NCBI RefSeq assembly: GCF_001277215.2
Contig: NZ_CP013940.1
Span: forward strand, 1-64,000
Direction: 5' to 3'
Length of the DNA stretch: 64,000 nucleotides
DNA from: Cronobacter malonaticus LMG 23826
GTDB lineage: Bacteria; Pseudomonadota; Gammaproteobacteria; Enterobacterales; Enterobacteriaceae
The position numbers and the translations under genes are program-made. The stretch's first letter is position 1, and each line of letters begins with the position of its first letter. The notes beneath the pieces are model-generated. The model did no database searches and was not told the origin of the DNA. It saw only the letters and a program-made list of their open reading frames with translations. Shown here one piece after another: positions 27,459 to 36,028 of the stretch.

Positions 27459-27851
27459 AATTCAGAAAAGCCCTGCTCATCGAGCAGGGCTTTTTGCTTT
27501 CCGGCGTCTGAAAGGATGAGAACCTCCGGGGGCAGGGAGGTTCGACCCGAGCGCAGCGAGAGAGCGTTGCGTAAGCAACGACCCGCAGGGCGAAGCCGCG
27601 TAGCGGCGAGTTATCCTCTGGCACCGACCAAATTCAGAAAAGCCCTGCTCATCGAGCAGGGCTTTTTGCTTTCCGGCGTCTGAAAGGATGAGAACCTCCG
27701 GGGGCAGGGAGGTTCGACCCGAGCGCAGCGAGAGAGCGTTGCGTAAGCAACGACCCGCGGGCGAAGCCGCGTAGCGGCGATTTATCCTCTGGCACCGACC
27801 AAATTCAGAAAAGCCCTGCTCAACGAGCAGGGCTTTTTGCTTTCCGGCGTC
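27451..27851 (+). repeat. Tandem repeat of the proK 3' end plus terminator
   Basis: Units start with ACCGACCAAATTCAG at 27451, 27623 and 27794. The first two are 172 and 171 bp and almost identical; the third is partial (about 58 bp). Each full unit holds the tRNA 3' end ACCGACCA, the terminator, a hairpin AACCTCC/GGAGGTT, then GGAGGTTCGA and later ATCCTCTGGCACCGACCA. It thus re-creates a tRNA-Pro T-arm and acceptor end split by about 70 bp of hairpin-rich sequence. No complete second tRNA is formed. The repeat ends just before the LprI-type gene. It may mark repeated integration or slippage at the tRNA. Confidence 0.85.
27466..27495 (+). terminator. Intrinsic terminator of proK
   Basis: A 12-bp stem AAAGCCCTGCTC/GAGCAGGGCTTT with loop ATC runs into a T-run. 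Nearly identical copies recur at about 27638-27667 and 27809-27838 within the tandem repeat. Confidence 0.92.
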
Positions 27852-27857
27852 CGGCCC

Positions 27858-28316
27858 TCAGGGCTGCACCTGCGCCATTAATGCGTTCAGCTCGTCGATA
27901 CGCGCCTTATTCATATTGATTTCGCACTGGGTGGCTAGAACCCAATAGTTGGGGGTTTTAGCACTGATCTGGGAACTGGCCGCCTGACAAAACAGGACCT
28001 TATGTTTTTCCCATGCCGCCTGATCGTTTTTCAGCGCATTGGCCGTATCTACAACGATTTGTGAGTCTTCATCCTCGTAATCCGCATTAGCCTCCAGCCA
28101 GTCTTCCGACTGTACCTGCTTCAGCGCCGCCGCCAGCGTCTGTTGTAGCGCCTGCTCCGTTTGCTTGCGCTGCCTTTCAAGACATCGCGTTCCGGCGGCA
28201 TAATCCGCACTCTTCGCACACATCTTTGCAGCCTCTCCGTAAATGATGGACGAGGCAGCAACGCAGGTGGTTGGTATCAACAGAAAGGGCAGAAAAAAAA
28301 CTAACTTATAACCCAT
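27858..28316 (-). CDS. Secreted LprI/DUF1311-type protein, probable immunity to the lysozyme effector
   Basis: The 152-residue protein starts with a signal peptide (MGYKLVFFLPFLLIPTTCVAAS), so it acts in the periplasm. The mature part has four cysteines (C33, C45, C110, C131) and the pattern CAKSADYAAGTRCLERQRKQTEQAL, typical of the LprI N-terminal/DUF1311 family, whose namesake is a lysozyme inhibitor. Its start overlaps the end of the upstream lysozyme-like gene by 11 bp, so they are co-translated. A periplasmic lysozyme inhibitor encoded with a lysozyme-type toxin fits immunity against sister-cell attack. Family from motifs, role from context. Base composition is more AT-rich than the flanking backbone. 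Confidence 0.7.
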   Translation of the reverse strand: MGYKLVFFLPFLLIPTTCVAASSIIYGEAAKMCAKSADYAAGTRCLERQRKQTEQALQQTLAAALKQVQSEDWLEANADYEDEDSQIVVDTANALKNDQAAWEKHKVLFCQAASSQISAKTPNYWVLATQCEINMNKARIDELNALMAQVQP

Positions 28317-29235
28317 TGATATATTGCAACCTTTTTAAGTTTCTTCCATGTGAGTTCATCTGTGCGCGATCTGTTTTCAGATATAAACGCACCGATTTCA
28401 GATCGTCGAGTAAAATCAACCGGGCAAATTCACCTGCTGACTCACATCCCTGATACAAACTATCGATGTATATATCTTTTAATCTGACACGCATCTTTTC
28501 CCAGCTTATGGCAGACATCATTCTCGCTTTGCGTCCATTAAAGATCCTTTTCGCCTCGGAAATATAAAATTGTATGGCAATTTCAAACAGTCTTAGCTGT
28601 TGCTGGTGCGTAATTTCACCGAAAAGCGGCCCATAAAATTTCACGAAACTGGCAGCCTCTCGTCCTTTCAGAAAAGCAGCTTTAGATGCCAGAATGGCTT
28701 TGTACTCTTCTATCCCTGCCTGTCTGAGCGTTGCAAAAATCTCACCTGCGCTTCGATTTCCCATATCGTAGCCACGGCCAAGTGTAACGCCAGAAGCAGC
28801 AGAATGAGGCCAGTGTAAGATGCGTGAGAACCAGGGATAAGGGTGCGGACGGAAAGGATTTGTAGCTGTAATATAATCCGTCCCTTCATTGTCAAAAGTA
28901 AATTGCGCTTCCCGTACATGTAGCGGCCCGGAAGTAATCCGTGGGCGCCAATCGGGTTGGCTGGCATTTTTTAACGCTTCAATGAACCATTGATCAAATG
29001 GCTGTACCAGGCCTGATCGGGACAGTGTTAACAAACGTTGATACCAGATAATCGCTTCTTTGGTTTCGTTGTTGCATATGCCGTCCACTTTTAATGAACG
29101 CCCTGTCGCTGTCTGATAACCAGCTTTCATCATCAATTCTTGTAGCGCTTTTACGTCATCAGCATAATTTACGCCGCAAACGCCTACCGATGACTGCAAG
29201 CGCAGCACGCGTGGCTCATGAAAATTCCTTTTCAT
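28306..29235 (-). CDS. Peptidoglycan-binding, pesticin/T4-lysozyme-like effector
   Basis: This 309-residue soluble protein has no signal peptide. Residues about 25-70 resemble the PG_binding_1 fold (DDVKALQELMMKAGY, then KVDGICNNETKEAIIWYQRL). The C-terminal half looks like a pesticin/T4-type muramidase: catalytic Glu at 117 (FDNEGTDYIT), Thr151 and Asp157 in SGVTLGRGYDMGNRS. The Thr-to-Asp spacing of six matches the pesticin active site. It would cleave peptidoglycan glycan strands. Lack of a signal plus an adjacent periplasmic immunity gene suggests a type VI secretion cargo effector, though no secretion gene lies in the window. ATG 29235 is preferred; TTG 29244 is in frame. Confidence 0.7.
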   Translation of the reverse strand: MKRNFHEPRVLRLQSSVGVCGVNYADDVKALQELMMKAGYQTATGRSLKVDGICNNETKEAIIWYQRLLTLSRSGLVQPFDQWFIEALKNASQPDWRPRITSGPLHVREAQFTFDNEGTDYITATNPFRPHPYPWFSRILHWPHSAASGVTLGRGYDMGNRSAGEIFATLRQAGIEEYKAILASKAAFLKGREAASFVKFYGPLFGEITHQQQLRLFEIAIQFYISEAKRIFNGRKARMMSAISWEKMRVRLKDIYIDSLYQGCESAGEFARLILLDDLKSVRLYLKTDRAQMNSHGRNLKRLQYINGL

Positions 29236-29407
29236 ATACCTCAATACCTTTTGTCAGTTCGTAAGGGTTTCCATTTTTTGTCGACACGACAGAGAACGTA
29301 GCGAACGCCTCAGGCGTGACGTTTTGCAGAAACCAGAACTGAAATCGTATTAAAGAGGCTTTCCATAAAACCGTAAGCAGCCAGAAGTTATTGCTTTTCA
29401 CCCCCAC
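29216..29407 (-). CDS. Small hypothetical frame overlapping the effector start
   Basis: The 63-codon frame starts GTG (29407) and ends at TGA inside the effector start region, a 20-bp overlap of the kind seen in coupled genes. The translation contains FQFWFLQNVTPEAFATFS and STKNGNPYELTKGIEVYEKEF. I recognise no family. It could be the 3' end of a lost gene that once preceded the effector (for example a delivery or adaptor protein), or chance. No clear ribosome-binding site. Confidence 0.25.
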   Translation of the reverse strand: MGVKSNNFWLLTVLWKASLIRFQFWFLQNVTPEAFATFSVVSTKNGNPYELTKGIEVYEKEFS

Positions 29408-29832
29408 ATTCAGACCCTGTTCCAGGGAATACCTGAATAAACATATTCACCTGCTTAATTCGTTAGTCTTATTTAGCTTCGATTTTCTCGCGCGAACGCG
29501 ATTCTGTGACATATTTCATTGAAAATAGTTATGAAACATCCCGCATACTTTCCGCTCTGCTTATATATTGCCTTAGCATTTTTTGCTGTATGGGTAACAA
29601 ATCGCGCCATAAACCCGTTCATAAGTTCGCCACAGAGCCAGAAATTTTGCATTAAGCGGATAAAACATAAGCGCTGAATGTTACAAATTATCAAGACGAT
29701 TATTCTGCGAGTGAGGGCGTAGCATAAATTTCCGTGCTGAAAACATGCCCATGAGGTTTTTTTAATCTTTGTTTGCCGTTTCTCACCCCGGTTGTAAATC
29801 CCGGATAGCTGTATTGACGTTTGCGTGTTCTG
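29408..29832. other. AT-rich stretch between the islet and the dppA promoter region
   Basis: I find no convincing gene. A 73-codon minus-strand frame (29473-29694) has no ribosome-binding site and unusual composition. The right edge of the inserted DNA probably lies here, as the last 150 bp before dppA look like native leader. Confidence 0.4.
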
Positions 29833-29861
29833 TTGACAGATTGTAGGGCGTGAGGGTCATT
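29833..29861 (+). promoter_or_regulatory. Candidate dppA promoter
   Basis: TTGACA (29833-29838) is a perfect -35 hexamer; the -10 position 17 bp on (GTCATT) is poor. It would give a leader of about 130 nt, comparable in size to that of E. coli dppA. The -10 makes this tentative. Confidence 0.3.
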
Positions 29862-29961
29862 TTACGGACAATCTGTACTGCAACTCAGTCTCCCTTGCGA
29901 AAGGAATCCCCAGCCTCACACTTAACGATCGGACCGGGCAAAAAATAAAAAAGGTCTGACG

Positions 29962-29976
29962 AAAAACACAACACCT
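29962..29976 (+). promoter_or_regulatory. CA-rich GcvB sRNA target site in the dppA leader
   Basis: The leader holds AAAAACACAACACCT about 20-35 nt before the start codon. In E. coli and Salmonella the GU-rich R1 region of GcvB pairs with just such a CACAACA element of dppA to repress it. The site is conserved here; gcvB itself is not in the window. Confidence 0.6.
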
Positions 29977-29995
29977 ATCACATTGGAGCAGAAGA

Positions 29996-31603
29996 ATGAG
30001 TATTTCCTTGAAGAAGTCAGGGATGCTGAAGTTTGGTCTCAGCCTGCTGGCTATGACCTGCGCCGCAGGCGTACAAGCCAAAACCCTGGTTTACTGTTCA
30101 GAAGGCTCGCCGGAAGGCTTTAACCCACAGCTCTTCACCTCTGGTACCACTTACGACGCAAGCTCTGTGCCGATTTACAACCGTCTGGTTGAATTTAAAA
30201 CCGGCACCACGGAAATTATTCCGGGCCTCGCGGAGAAATGGGACGTCAGCGAAGATGGCAAAACCTATACTTTCCATCTGCGTAAAGGCGTGAAATGGCA
30301 GGACAATAAAGATTTCAAACCGACGCGCGAATTTAACGCCGATGACGTCGTGTTCTCGTTCGATCGTCAGAAAAACGATCAAAACCCGTACCATAAAGTT
30401 TCTGGCGGCAGCTACGAATATTTCGAAGGCATGGGTCTGCCAACGCTGATTAGCGAAGTGAAAAAAGTCGACGACAATACCGTCCAGTTCGTGCTGACGC
30501 GCCCGGAAGCGCCGTTCCTGGCGGATATGGCGATGGACTTCGCGTCGATTCTTTCTAAAGAATACGCAGACAACATGCTGAAAGCCGGCACGCCGGAGAA
30601 AGTCGACCTGAACCCGATCGGTACCGGTCCGTTCCAGCTGCTGCAATACCAGAAAGACTCCCGCATTCTGTATAAAGCGTTCCCGGGCTTCTGGGGCACC
30701 AAACCGAAGATTGATCGTCTGGTCTTCTCCATTACGCCGGATGCCTCTGTTCGTTACGCTAAGCTTCAGAAAAACGAGTGCCAGGTGATGCCGTACCCGA
30801 ACCCGGCGGACATCGCGCGCATGAAGCAGGACAAAAACATCAACCTGATGGAGCAGGCGGGCCTGAACGTCGGCTACCTCTCTTTCAACACCGAGAAGAA
30901 GCCGTTTGACGACGTGAAAGTGCGTCAGGCGCTGACCTACGCGGTGAACAAAGACGCTATCATCAAAGCGGTTTACCAGGGCGCTGGCGTTGCCGCGAAA
31001 AACCTGATCCCGCCGACCATGTGGGGCTATAACGACGACGTGAAGGATTACACCTACGACGTCGAGAAAGCCAAAGCGCTGCTGAAAGAAGCGGGTCAGG
31101 ATAAAGGCTTCACCGTTGAGCTGTGGGCAATGCCGGTACAGCGTCCGTATAACCCGAACGCGCGCCGTATGGCCGAGATGATCCAGGCTGACTGGGCGAA
31201 AATCGGCGTTCAGGCGAAAATCGTGACCTACGAGTGGGGCGAGTACCTGAAGCGCGCCAAAGCGGGCGAACACCAGGCGGTGATGATGGGCTGGACCGGC
31301 GACAACGGGGATCCGGATAACTTCTTCGCCACCCTGTTTAGCTGCGACGCCGCGAAAGATGGCTCCAACTACTCCCGCTGGTGCTACAAGCCGTTTGAAG
31401 ATCTGATCCAGCCGGCGCGTGCCACCGATGACCACAACAAACGTATCGAGCTTTACAAACAGGCTCAGGTCGTGATGCACGATCAGGCACCGGCGCTTAT
31501 CGTCGCGCACTCCACCGTGTATGAGCCGGTGCGTAAAGAAGTCAAAGGCTACGTGGTCGATCCGCTGGGCAAACACCACTTCGAAAACGTCTCCGTTGAA
31601 TAA
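29996..31603 (+). CDS. dppA: Dipeptide-binding periplasmic protein DppA
   Basis: DppA captures dipeptides, and in E. coli also haem and 5-aminolevulinate, for the DppBCDF importer and serves dipeptide chemotaxis through Tap. The 535 residues equal E. coli. The signal peptide (about 28 residues, ending AAGVQA) precedes mature KTLVYCSEGSPEGFNPQ. The SBP family 5 signature is spread over residues 75-100 (DVSEDGKTYTFHLRKGVKW). TTGGAG before ATG is the ribosome-binding site. The leader has a GcvB site. A REP/BIME stretch after it probably stabilises its mRNA relative to dppBCDF. Confidence 0.98.
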   Translation: MSISLKKSGMLKFGLSLLAMTCAAGVQAKTLVYCSEGSPEGFNPQLFTSGTTYDASSVPIYNRLVEFKTGTTEIIPGLAEKWDVSEDGKTYTFHLRKGVKWQDNKDFKPTREFNADDVVFSFDRQKNDQNPYHKVSGGSYEYFEGMGLPTLISEVKKVDDNTVQFVLTRPEAPFLADMAMDFASILSKEYADNMLKAGTPEKVDLNPIGTGPFQLLQYQKDSRILYKAFPGFWGTKPKIDRLVFSITPDASVRYAKLQKNECQVMPYPNPADIARMKQDKNINLMEQAGLNVGYLSFNTEKKPFDDVKVRQALTYAVNKDAIIKAVYQGAGVAAKNLIPPTMWGYNDDVKDYTYDVEKAKALLKEAGQDKGFTVELWAMPVQRPYNPNARRMAEMIQADWAKIGVQAKIVTYEWGEYLKRAKAGEHQAVMMGWTGDNGDPDNFFATLFSCDAAKDGSNYSRWCYKPFEDLIQPARATDDHNKRIELYKQAQVVMHDQAPALIVAHSTVYEPVRKEVKGYVVDPLGKHHFENVSVE

Positions 31604-31615
31604 TTAAAACCGTCA

Positions 31616-31699
31616 GGGGCGCGCGAGCGCCCCGTGTCCGGCGACGCTGCGCCTGTATCGGTCTACACTTGCAGACCGGGCAAGCGCAGCACACCCGGC
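31616..31699. repeat. GC hairpin and degenerate REP pair between dppA and dppB
   Basis: GGGGCGC/GCGCCCC (loop GCGA) at 31616-31633 is followed by two opposed REP-like palindromes, the second GACCGGGCAAGCGC...ACCCGGC at about 31673-31699. No T-run follows, so it is better read as an mRNA-protecting element than as a terminator. Confidence 0.55.
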
Positions 31700-31798
31700 A
31701 GCAGTGCTTTATTCCCTCGCTGAAAGGAGAGGGAATGAGATTTGTGAGCAATACAGACCACATCCCCTGGTTGTGCGTCATTACAGAGAATCCGGGTT

Positions 31799-32818
31799 AT
31801 GTTGCAGTTCATCCTCCGACGTCTGGGGCTTGTTATCCCGACGTTTATCGGTATCACCCTTCTCACTTTTGCCTTCGTCCATATGATCCCCGGCGACCCG
31901 GTGATGATCATGGCGGGCGAACGTGGTATTTCCCCTGAGCGTCACGCGCAGCTGCTGGCCGAGCTGGGCCTCGATAAGCCGCTCTGGGAACAGTATCTCC
32001 ACTATATCTGGGGTGTGCTGCATGGCGATTTAGGCCTGTCGCTTAAAAGCCGCCTCCCGGTGTGGGACGAGTTCGTGCCGCGCTTTAAAGCGACGCTGGA
32101 GCTTGGCGTCTGCGCGATGATTTTCGCGGTTGCCGTGGGCATTCCGGTGGGCGTGCTGGCCGCCGTTAAACGTGGCTCTATCTTCGATCATACAGCAGTA
32201 GGCCTGGCGCTGACCGGCTACTCCATGCCTATCTTCTGGTGGGGCATGATGCTGATCATGCTGGTGTCGGTGCAGCTAAACCTGACGCCGGTCTCCGGGC
32301 GCGTCAGCGATATGGTGTTCCTTGACGATACCAACCCGCTGACCGGCTTTATGCTTATCGACACCGCCATCTGGGGTGAAGAAGGTAACTTTATCGACGC
32401 GCTGGCGCACATGATCCTGCCCGCCATTGTGCTCGGCACCATTCCGCTGGCGGTGATCGTGCGTATGACCCGCTCGGCGATGCTGGAAGTTCTCGGCGAG
32501 GATTACATCCGCACCGCGCGCGCCAAGGGCCTGACCCGTATGCGCGTCATTATCATTCACGCGCTGCGTAACGCCATGCTGCCGGTCGTGACGGTGATTG
32601 GGCTTCAGGTAGGCACGCTGCTCGCGGGCGCTATCCTGACGGAAACCATCTTCTCCTGGCCCGGCCTCGGCCGCTGGCTCATCGACGCGCTCCAGCGCCG
32701 CGATTATCCGGTCGTGCAGGGCGGCGTGCTGCTGGTGGCGACGATGATTATTCTCGTCAACCTGCTGGTCGATCTGCTCTATGGCGTGGTGAACCCGCGT
32801 ATTCGTCATAAGAAATAA
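31799..32818 (+). CDS. dppB: Dipeptide ABC transporter permease DppB
   Basis: DppB is an integral inner-membrane subunit of the dipeptide importer, pairing with DppC. It has 339 residues, the E. coli length, starting MLQFILRRLGLVIPTFIGIT. About six membrane segments are present. The cytoplasmic EAA loop contacting the ATPases lies near 235-255 (EDYIRTARAKGLTRMRVI). It is separated from dppA by about 195 bp with REP sequence and followed by dppC after 9 bp, so it belongs to the operon's less-expressed distal part. Confidence 0.98.
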   Translation: MLQFILRRLGLVIPTFIGITLLTFAFVHMIPGDPVMIMAGERGISPERHAQLLAELGLDKPLWEQYLHYIWGVLHGDLGLSLKSRLPVWDEFVPRFKATLELGVCAMIFAVAVGIPVGVLAAVKRGSIFDHTAVGLALTGYSMPIFWWGMMLIMLVSVQLNLTPVSGRVSDMVFLDDTNPLTGFMLIDTAIWGEEGNFIDALAHMILPAIVLGTIPLAVIVRMTRSAMLEVLGEDYIRTARAKGLTRMRVIIIHALRNAMLPVVTVIGLQVGTLLAGAILTETIFSWPGLGRWLIDALQRRDYPVVQGGVLLVATMIILVNLLVDLLYGVVNPRIRHKK

Positions 32819-32827
32819 GGGGCCATC

Positions 32828-33730
32828 ATGACGCAAATAACTGAAAACAAAGTGGTGGCCGCACCGGTGCCAATGACGCCGATGCAGGAATTCTGGCACT
32901 ACTTCAAACGGAACAAAGGCGCGGTCGTCGGGCTGGTGTATGTCGTCATCATGATCCTGATTGCGGTCTTCGCGAACATCGTCGCGCCGCATAACCCGGC
33001 GGAGCAGTTCCGCGATGCGCTGCTGGCCCCGCCGGTCTGGCAGGATGGCGGTAGCTGGGCGCATATTCTCGGCACCGATGACGTGGGCCGCGATGTGATG
33101 TCGCGCCTGATGTACGGCGCGCGCCTGTCGCTGCTGGTCGGCTGTCTGGTGGTGGTGCTGTCGCTGGTCATGGGCATTGTGCTTGGCCTGGTGGCGGGCT
33201 ATTTCGGCGGCATCGTCGATACCATCATCATGCGTATCGTCGATATCATGCTGGCGCTGCCGAGCCTGCTGCTGGCGCTGGTGCTGGTGGCGATTTTCGG
33301 CCCGTCAATCGTTAACGCTTCACTCGCGCTGACCTTCGTGGCACTGCCGCACTACGTGCGCTTAACGCGTGCGGCGGTACTGGTGGAAGTGAGCCGCGAC
33401 TACGTGACCGCCTCCCGCGTGGCGGGCGCCGGCGCGATGCGCCAGATGTTCGTGAACATCTTCCCTAACTGCCTTGCGCCGCTGATTGTTCAGGCGTCGC
33501 TCGGTTTCTCGAATGCCATTCTCGATATGGCCGCACTGGGCTTTCTCGGCATGGGCGCGCAGCCGCCAACACCGGAGTGGGGCACCATGCTCTCCGACGT
33601 GTTGCAGTTCGCGCAAAGTGCCTGGTGGGTCGTGACCTTTCCTGGTCTCGCTATCCTGCTGACGGTGCTGGCATTTAACCTGATGGGCGACGGCCTGCGC
33701 GACGCGCTCGACCCCAAACTCAAGCAGTAA
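32828..33730 (+). CDS. dppC: Dipeptide ABC transporter permease DppC
   Basis: DppC is the second permease of the importer: 300 residues, equal to E. coli. The N-terminal cytoplasmic tail leads into a membrane segment near residue 35 and a typical OppC N-terminal region, with [21 protein letters not shown] around 80-100. The EAA loop is [19 protein letters not shown]. It lies 9 bp after dppB and 11 bp before dppD, with a ribosome-binding site AAGGGGCC before ATG. Confidence 0.98.
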   Translation: MTQITENKVVAAPVPMTPMQEFWHYFKRNKGAVVGLVYVVIMILIAVFANIVAPHNPAEQFRDALLAPPVWQDGGSWAHILGTDDVGRDVMSRLMYGARLSLLVGCLVVVLSLVMGIVLGLVAGYFGGIVDTIIMRIVDIMLALPSLLLALVLVAIFGPSIVNASLALTFVALPHYVRLTRAAVLVEVSRDYVTASRVAGAGAMRQMFVNIFPNCLAPLIVQASLGFSNAILDMAALGFLGMGAQPPTPEWGTMLSDVLQFAQSAWWVVTFPGLAILLTVLAFNLMGDGLRDALDPKLKQ

Positions 33731-33741
33731 AGAGGCACGAG

Positions 33742-34737
33742 ATGGCGTTACTGAATGTAGATAAATTATCGGTGCACTTCGGCGACGAAGGTACCCCGTT
33801 CCGCGCCGTAGACCGCGTGAGCTACAGCGTGAATCAGGGCGAAGTGGTTGGCATCGTGGGCGAATCGGGTTCTGGTAAATCGGTCAGCTCGCTGGCGATT
33901 ATGGGCCTTATCGATTTCCCTGGCCGCGTGATGGCGGACAAACTGGAATTTAACGGCCAGGATTTACAGCGTATTTCGGAGAAAGAGCGCCGGAACCTGG
34001 TGGGCGCCGAAGTGGCGATGATCTTCCAGGATCCGATGACCAGCCTGAACCCCTGCTACACCGTGGGTTTCCAGATTATGGAGGCTATCAAAGTGCACCA
34101 GGGCGGCAATAAAAAGACCCGCCGTCAGCGTGCGATTGATCTGCTTAATCTGGTCGGCATCCCGGACCCGGCGTCGCGTCTGGATGTCTACCCGCATCAG
34201 CTTTCCGGCGGGATGAGCCAGCGCGTGATGATAGCCATGGCTATCGCCTGTCGTCCGAAGCTGCTGATAGCCGATGAACCGACTACCGCGCTGGATGTGA
34301 CCATCCAGGCGCAGATCATTGAACTGCTGCTGGAGCTTCAGCAAAAAGAGAATATGGCGCTGATCCTTATCACCCATGACCTCGCGCTGGTGGCCGAAGC
34401 GGCGCACAAAATCATCGTGATGTACGCAGGCCAGGTGGTGGAAACCGGCGAAGCGCGGGATATCTTCCGCGCGCCGCGTCACCCCTATACCCAGGCGCTG
34501 CTGCGCGCCCTGCCGGAATTCGCGCAGGACAAGGCGCGTCTGGCGTCGCTGCCGGGCGTGGTGCCGGGGAAATATGACCGCCCGACGGGCTGTCTGCTCA
34601 ATCCGCGCTGCCCCTACGCGACCGAACGCTGCCGCGCAGAAGAACCGGCGTTAAACCTGGTGGACAATGGCCGCCAGTCGAAATGCCACTACCCCCTCGA
34701 TGATGCCGGGAGGCCAACCAATTATGAGCACGCATGA
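33742..34737 (+). CDS. dppD: Dipeptide ABC transporter ATP-binding protein DppD
   Basis: This is one of the two ATPases driving dipeptide import; 331 residues (E. coli 327). Walker A GESGSGKS is near residue 40, the Q-loop [12 protein letters not shown] near 93, the signature LSGGMSQR near 155, Walker [13 protein letters not shown] near 175 and the H-loop LITHDLALV follow. The C-terminal oligopeptide/dipeptide transporter extension has the cysteine-rich [15 protein letters not shown] segment, related to the iron-sulfur motif reported for DppD homologues. Its 3' end overlaps dppF by 14 bp. Confidence 0.97.
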   Translation: MALLNVDKLSVHFGDEGTPFRAVDRVSYSVNQGEVVGIVGESGSGKSVSSLAIMGLIDFPGRVMADKLEFNGQDLQRISEKERRNLVGAEVAMIFQDPMTSLNPCYTVGFQIMEAIKVHQGGNKKTRRQRAIDLLNLVGIPDPASRLDVYPHQLSGGMSQRVMIAMAIACRPKLLIADEPTTALDVTIQAQIIELLLELQQKENMALILITHDLALVAEAAHKIIVMYAGQVVETGEARDIFRAPRHPYTQALLRALPEFAQDKARLASLPGVVPGKYDRPTGCLLNPRCPYATERCRAEEPALNLVDNGRQSKCHYPLDDAGRPTNYEHA

Positions 34738-35737
34738 GGCCACTCTGCAGCAACCGCTGTTGCAGGCTATCGACCTGAAAAAACATTACCCGGTGAAGAA
34801 GGGGCTCTTCGCGCCGGAGCGTCTGGTGAAAGCGCTGGATGGCGTTTCGTTTACGCTTGAGCGCGGTAAAACGCTGGCGGTGGTGGGCGAGTCCGGCTGT
34901 GGTAAGTCCACGCTTGGCCGTCTGCTCACCATGATTGAAACGCCGACCGGCGGCGAGCTTTACTACCAGGGTCAGGATCTACTGAAACCGGACGAAACGG
35001 CGGAAAAACTGCGCCGCCAGAAAATCCAGATCGTGTTCCAGAACCCGTACGGCTCGCTGAACCCGCGCAAAAAAGTGGGGCAAATCCTTGAGGAGCCGCT
35101 GCTTATCAATACCCGTCTCAGTAAAGAGGCGCGCCGCGAGAAAGCGCTGGCGATGATGGCGAAAGTGGGGCTTAAAACCGAGCATTACGATCGCTACCCA
35201 CATATGTTCTCCGGCGGCCAGCGCCAGCGTATCGCCATCGCGCGCGGGCTGATGCTTGACCCGGACGTGGTGATCGCCGACGAACCGGTCTCGGCGCTGG
35301 ATGTATCAGTGCGCGCGCAGGTGCTGAACCTGATGATGGATCTGCAGCAGGATATGGGGCTGTCGTATGTGTTTATCTCCCACGATTTGTCGGTGGTGGA
35401 GCACATCGCCGATGAAGTGATGGTGATGTATCTCGGCCGCTGCGTGGAGAAAGGCACGAAAGACCAGATTTTCTCGAATCCGCGTCATCCGTATACCCAG
35501 GCGCTGCTCTCCGCAACGCCGCGCCTGAACCCGGACGACCGCCGCGAGCGCATCAAGCTTACCGGCGAGCTGCCAAGCCCGCTGAATCCGCCGCCGGGGT
35601 GCGCCTTCAGCGCCCGCTGCCGTCGCCGTTTCGGCCCGTGTACGCAGATCCAGCCGCAGCTTAAGGAATATAATGGTCAGCTGGTCGCCTGTTTCGCTGT
35701 CGATCAGGATGAAACCGGCGAGCCGCGCATTCCTTAA
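34724..35737 (+). CDS. dppF: Dipeptide ABC transporter ATP-binding protein DppF
   Basis: This is the second ATPase of the importer, 337 residues (E. coli 334). ATG 34724 gives the conserved [18 protein letters not shown] start, with GGGAGG about 10 nt upstream inside dppD; the longer upstream frame is not conserved. Walker [10 protein letters not shown], signature FSGGQRQR, Walker [13 protein letters not shown] and a cysteine-bearing C-terminus [15 protein letters not shown] are present. It overlaps dppD by 14 bp, indicating coupling. A strong terminator ends the operon. Confidence 0.97.
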   Translation: MSTHEATLQQPLLQAIDLKKHYPVKKGLFAPERLVKALDGVSFTLERGKTLAVVGESGCGKSTLGRLLTMIETPTGGELYYQGQDLLKPDETAEKLRRQKIQIVFQNPYGSLNPRKKVGQILEEPLLINTRLSKEARREKALAMMAKVGLKTEHYDRYPHMFSGGQRQRIAIARGLMLDPDVVIADEPVSALDVSVRAQVLNLMMDLQQDMGLSYVFISHDLSVVEHIADEVMVMYLGRCVEKGTKDQIFSNPRHPYTQALLSATPRLNPDDRRERIKLTGELPSPLNPPPGCAFSARCRRRFGPCTQIQPQLKEYNGQLVACFAVDQDETGEPRIP

Positions 35738-35753
35738 TGATTAAGCAAAACGT

Positions 35754-35783
35754 AAAAAGCCGACGCATAGCGTCGGCTTTTTT
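35754..35783 (+). terminator. Intrinsic terminator of the dpp operon
   Basis: AAAAAGCCGACG-catag-CGTCGGCTTTTTT: a 7-bp GC stem extended by A/T pairs and ending in a T-run, 17 bp after dppF. Confidence 0.92.
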
Positions 35784-35803
35784 ATGGGCGTTACGGAGCA
35801 GGC

Positions 35804-36004
35804 GGTGGATGCGCTGCGCTTATCTACCCCCTACAAAATATGCGGCCTGTGTAGGGCGGGTAAGCCTGCGCACCCGTCGGGGAGCAGATGGTGGATGCGC
35901 TGCGCTTATCTACCCCACAAAATATGCGGCCTGTGTAGGGCGGGTAAGCTTTGCGCACCCGCCGGGGTAGCCGATGGTGGATGCGCCTCGCTTATCCACC
36001 CTAC
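35804..36004. repeat. REP/BIME cluster between dppF and bcsG
   Basis: Alternating palindromes GGTGGATGCGCTGCGCTTATC...CTAC and GTAGGGCGGGTAAGC...GCGCACCC occur five times, in an about 85-bp tandem arrangement (units starting near 35851 and 35935). They are the same family as at 5808-6148. In E. coli K-12 yhjV lies near here; it is absent, and only repeat sequence separates the two convergent operons. Confidence 0.8.
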
Positions 36005-36028
36005 AAATAATGCAGGCGGCCTGACACC

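Noticed and set aside
29473-29694. A 73-codon minus-strand frame before dppA
   Set aside because: No ribosome-binding site, Cys/Ile/Phe-heavy composition and no recognisable relative; the region reads as non-coding.
30098-31579. A 493-codon frame antisense to dppA
   Set aside because: Shadow of dppA; no independent coding evidence.
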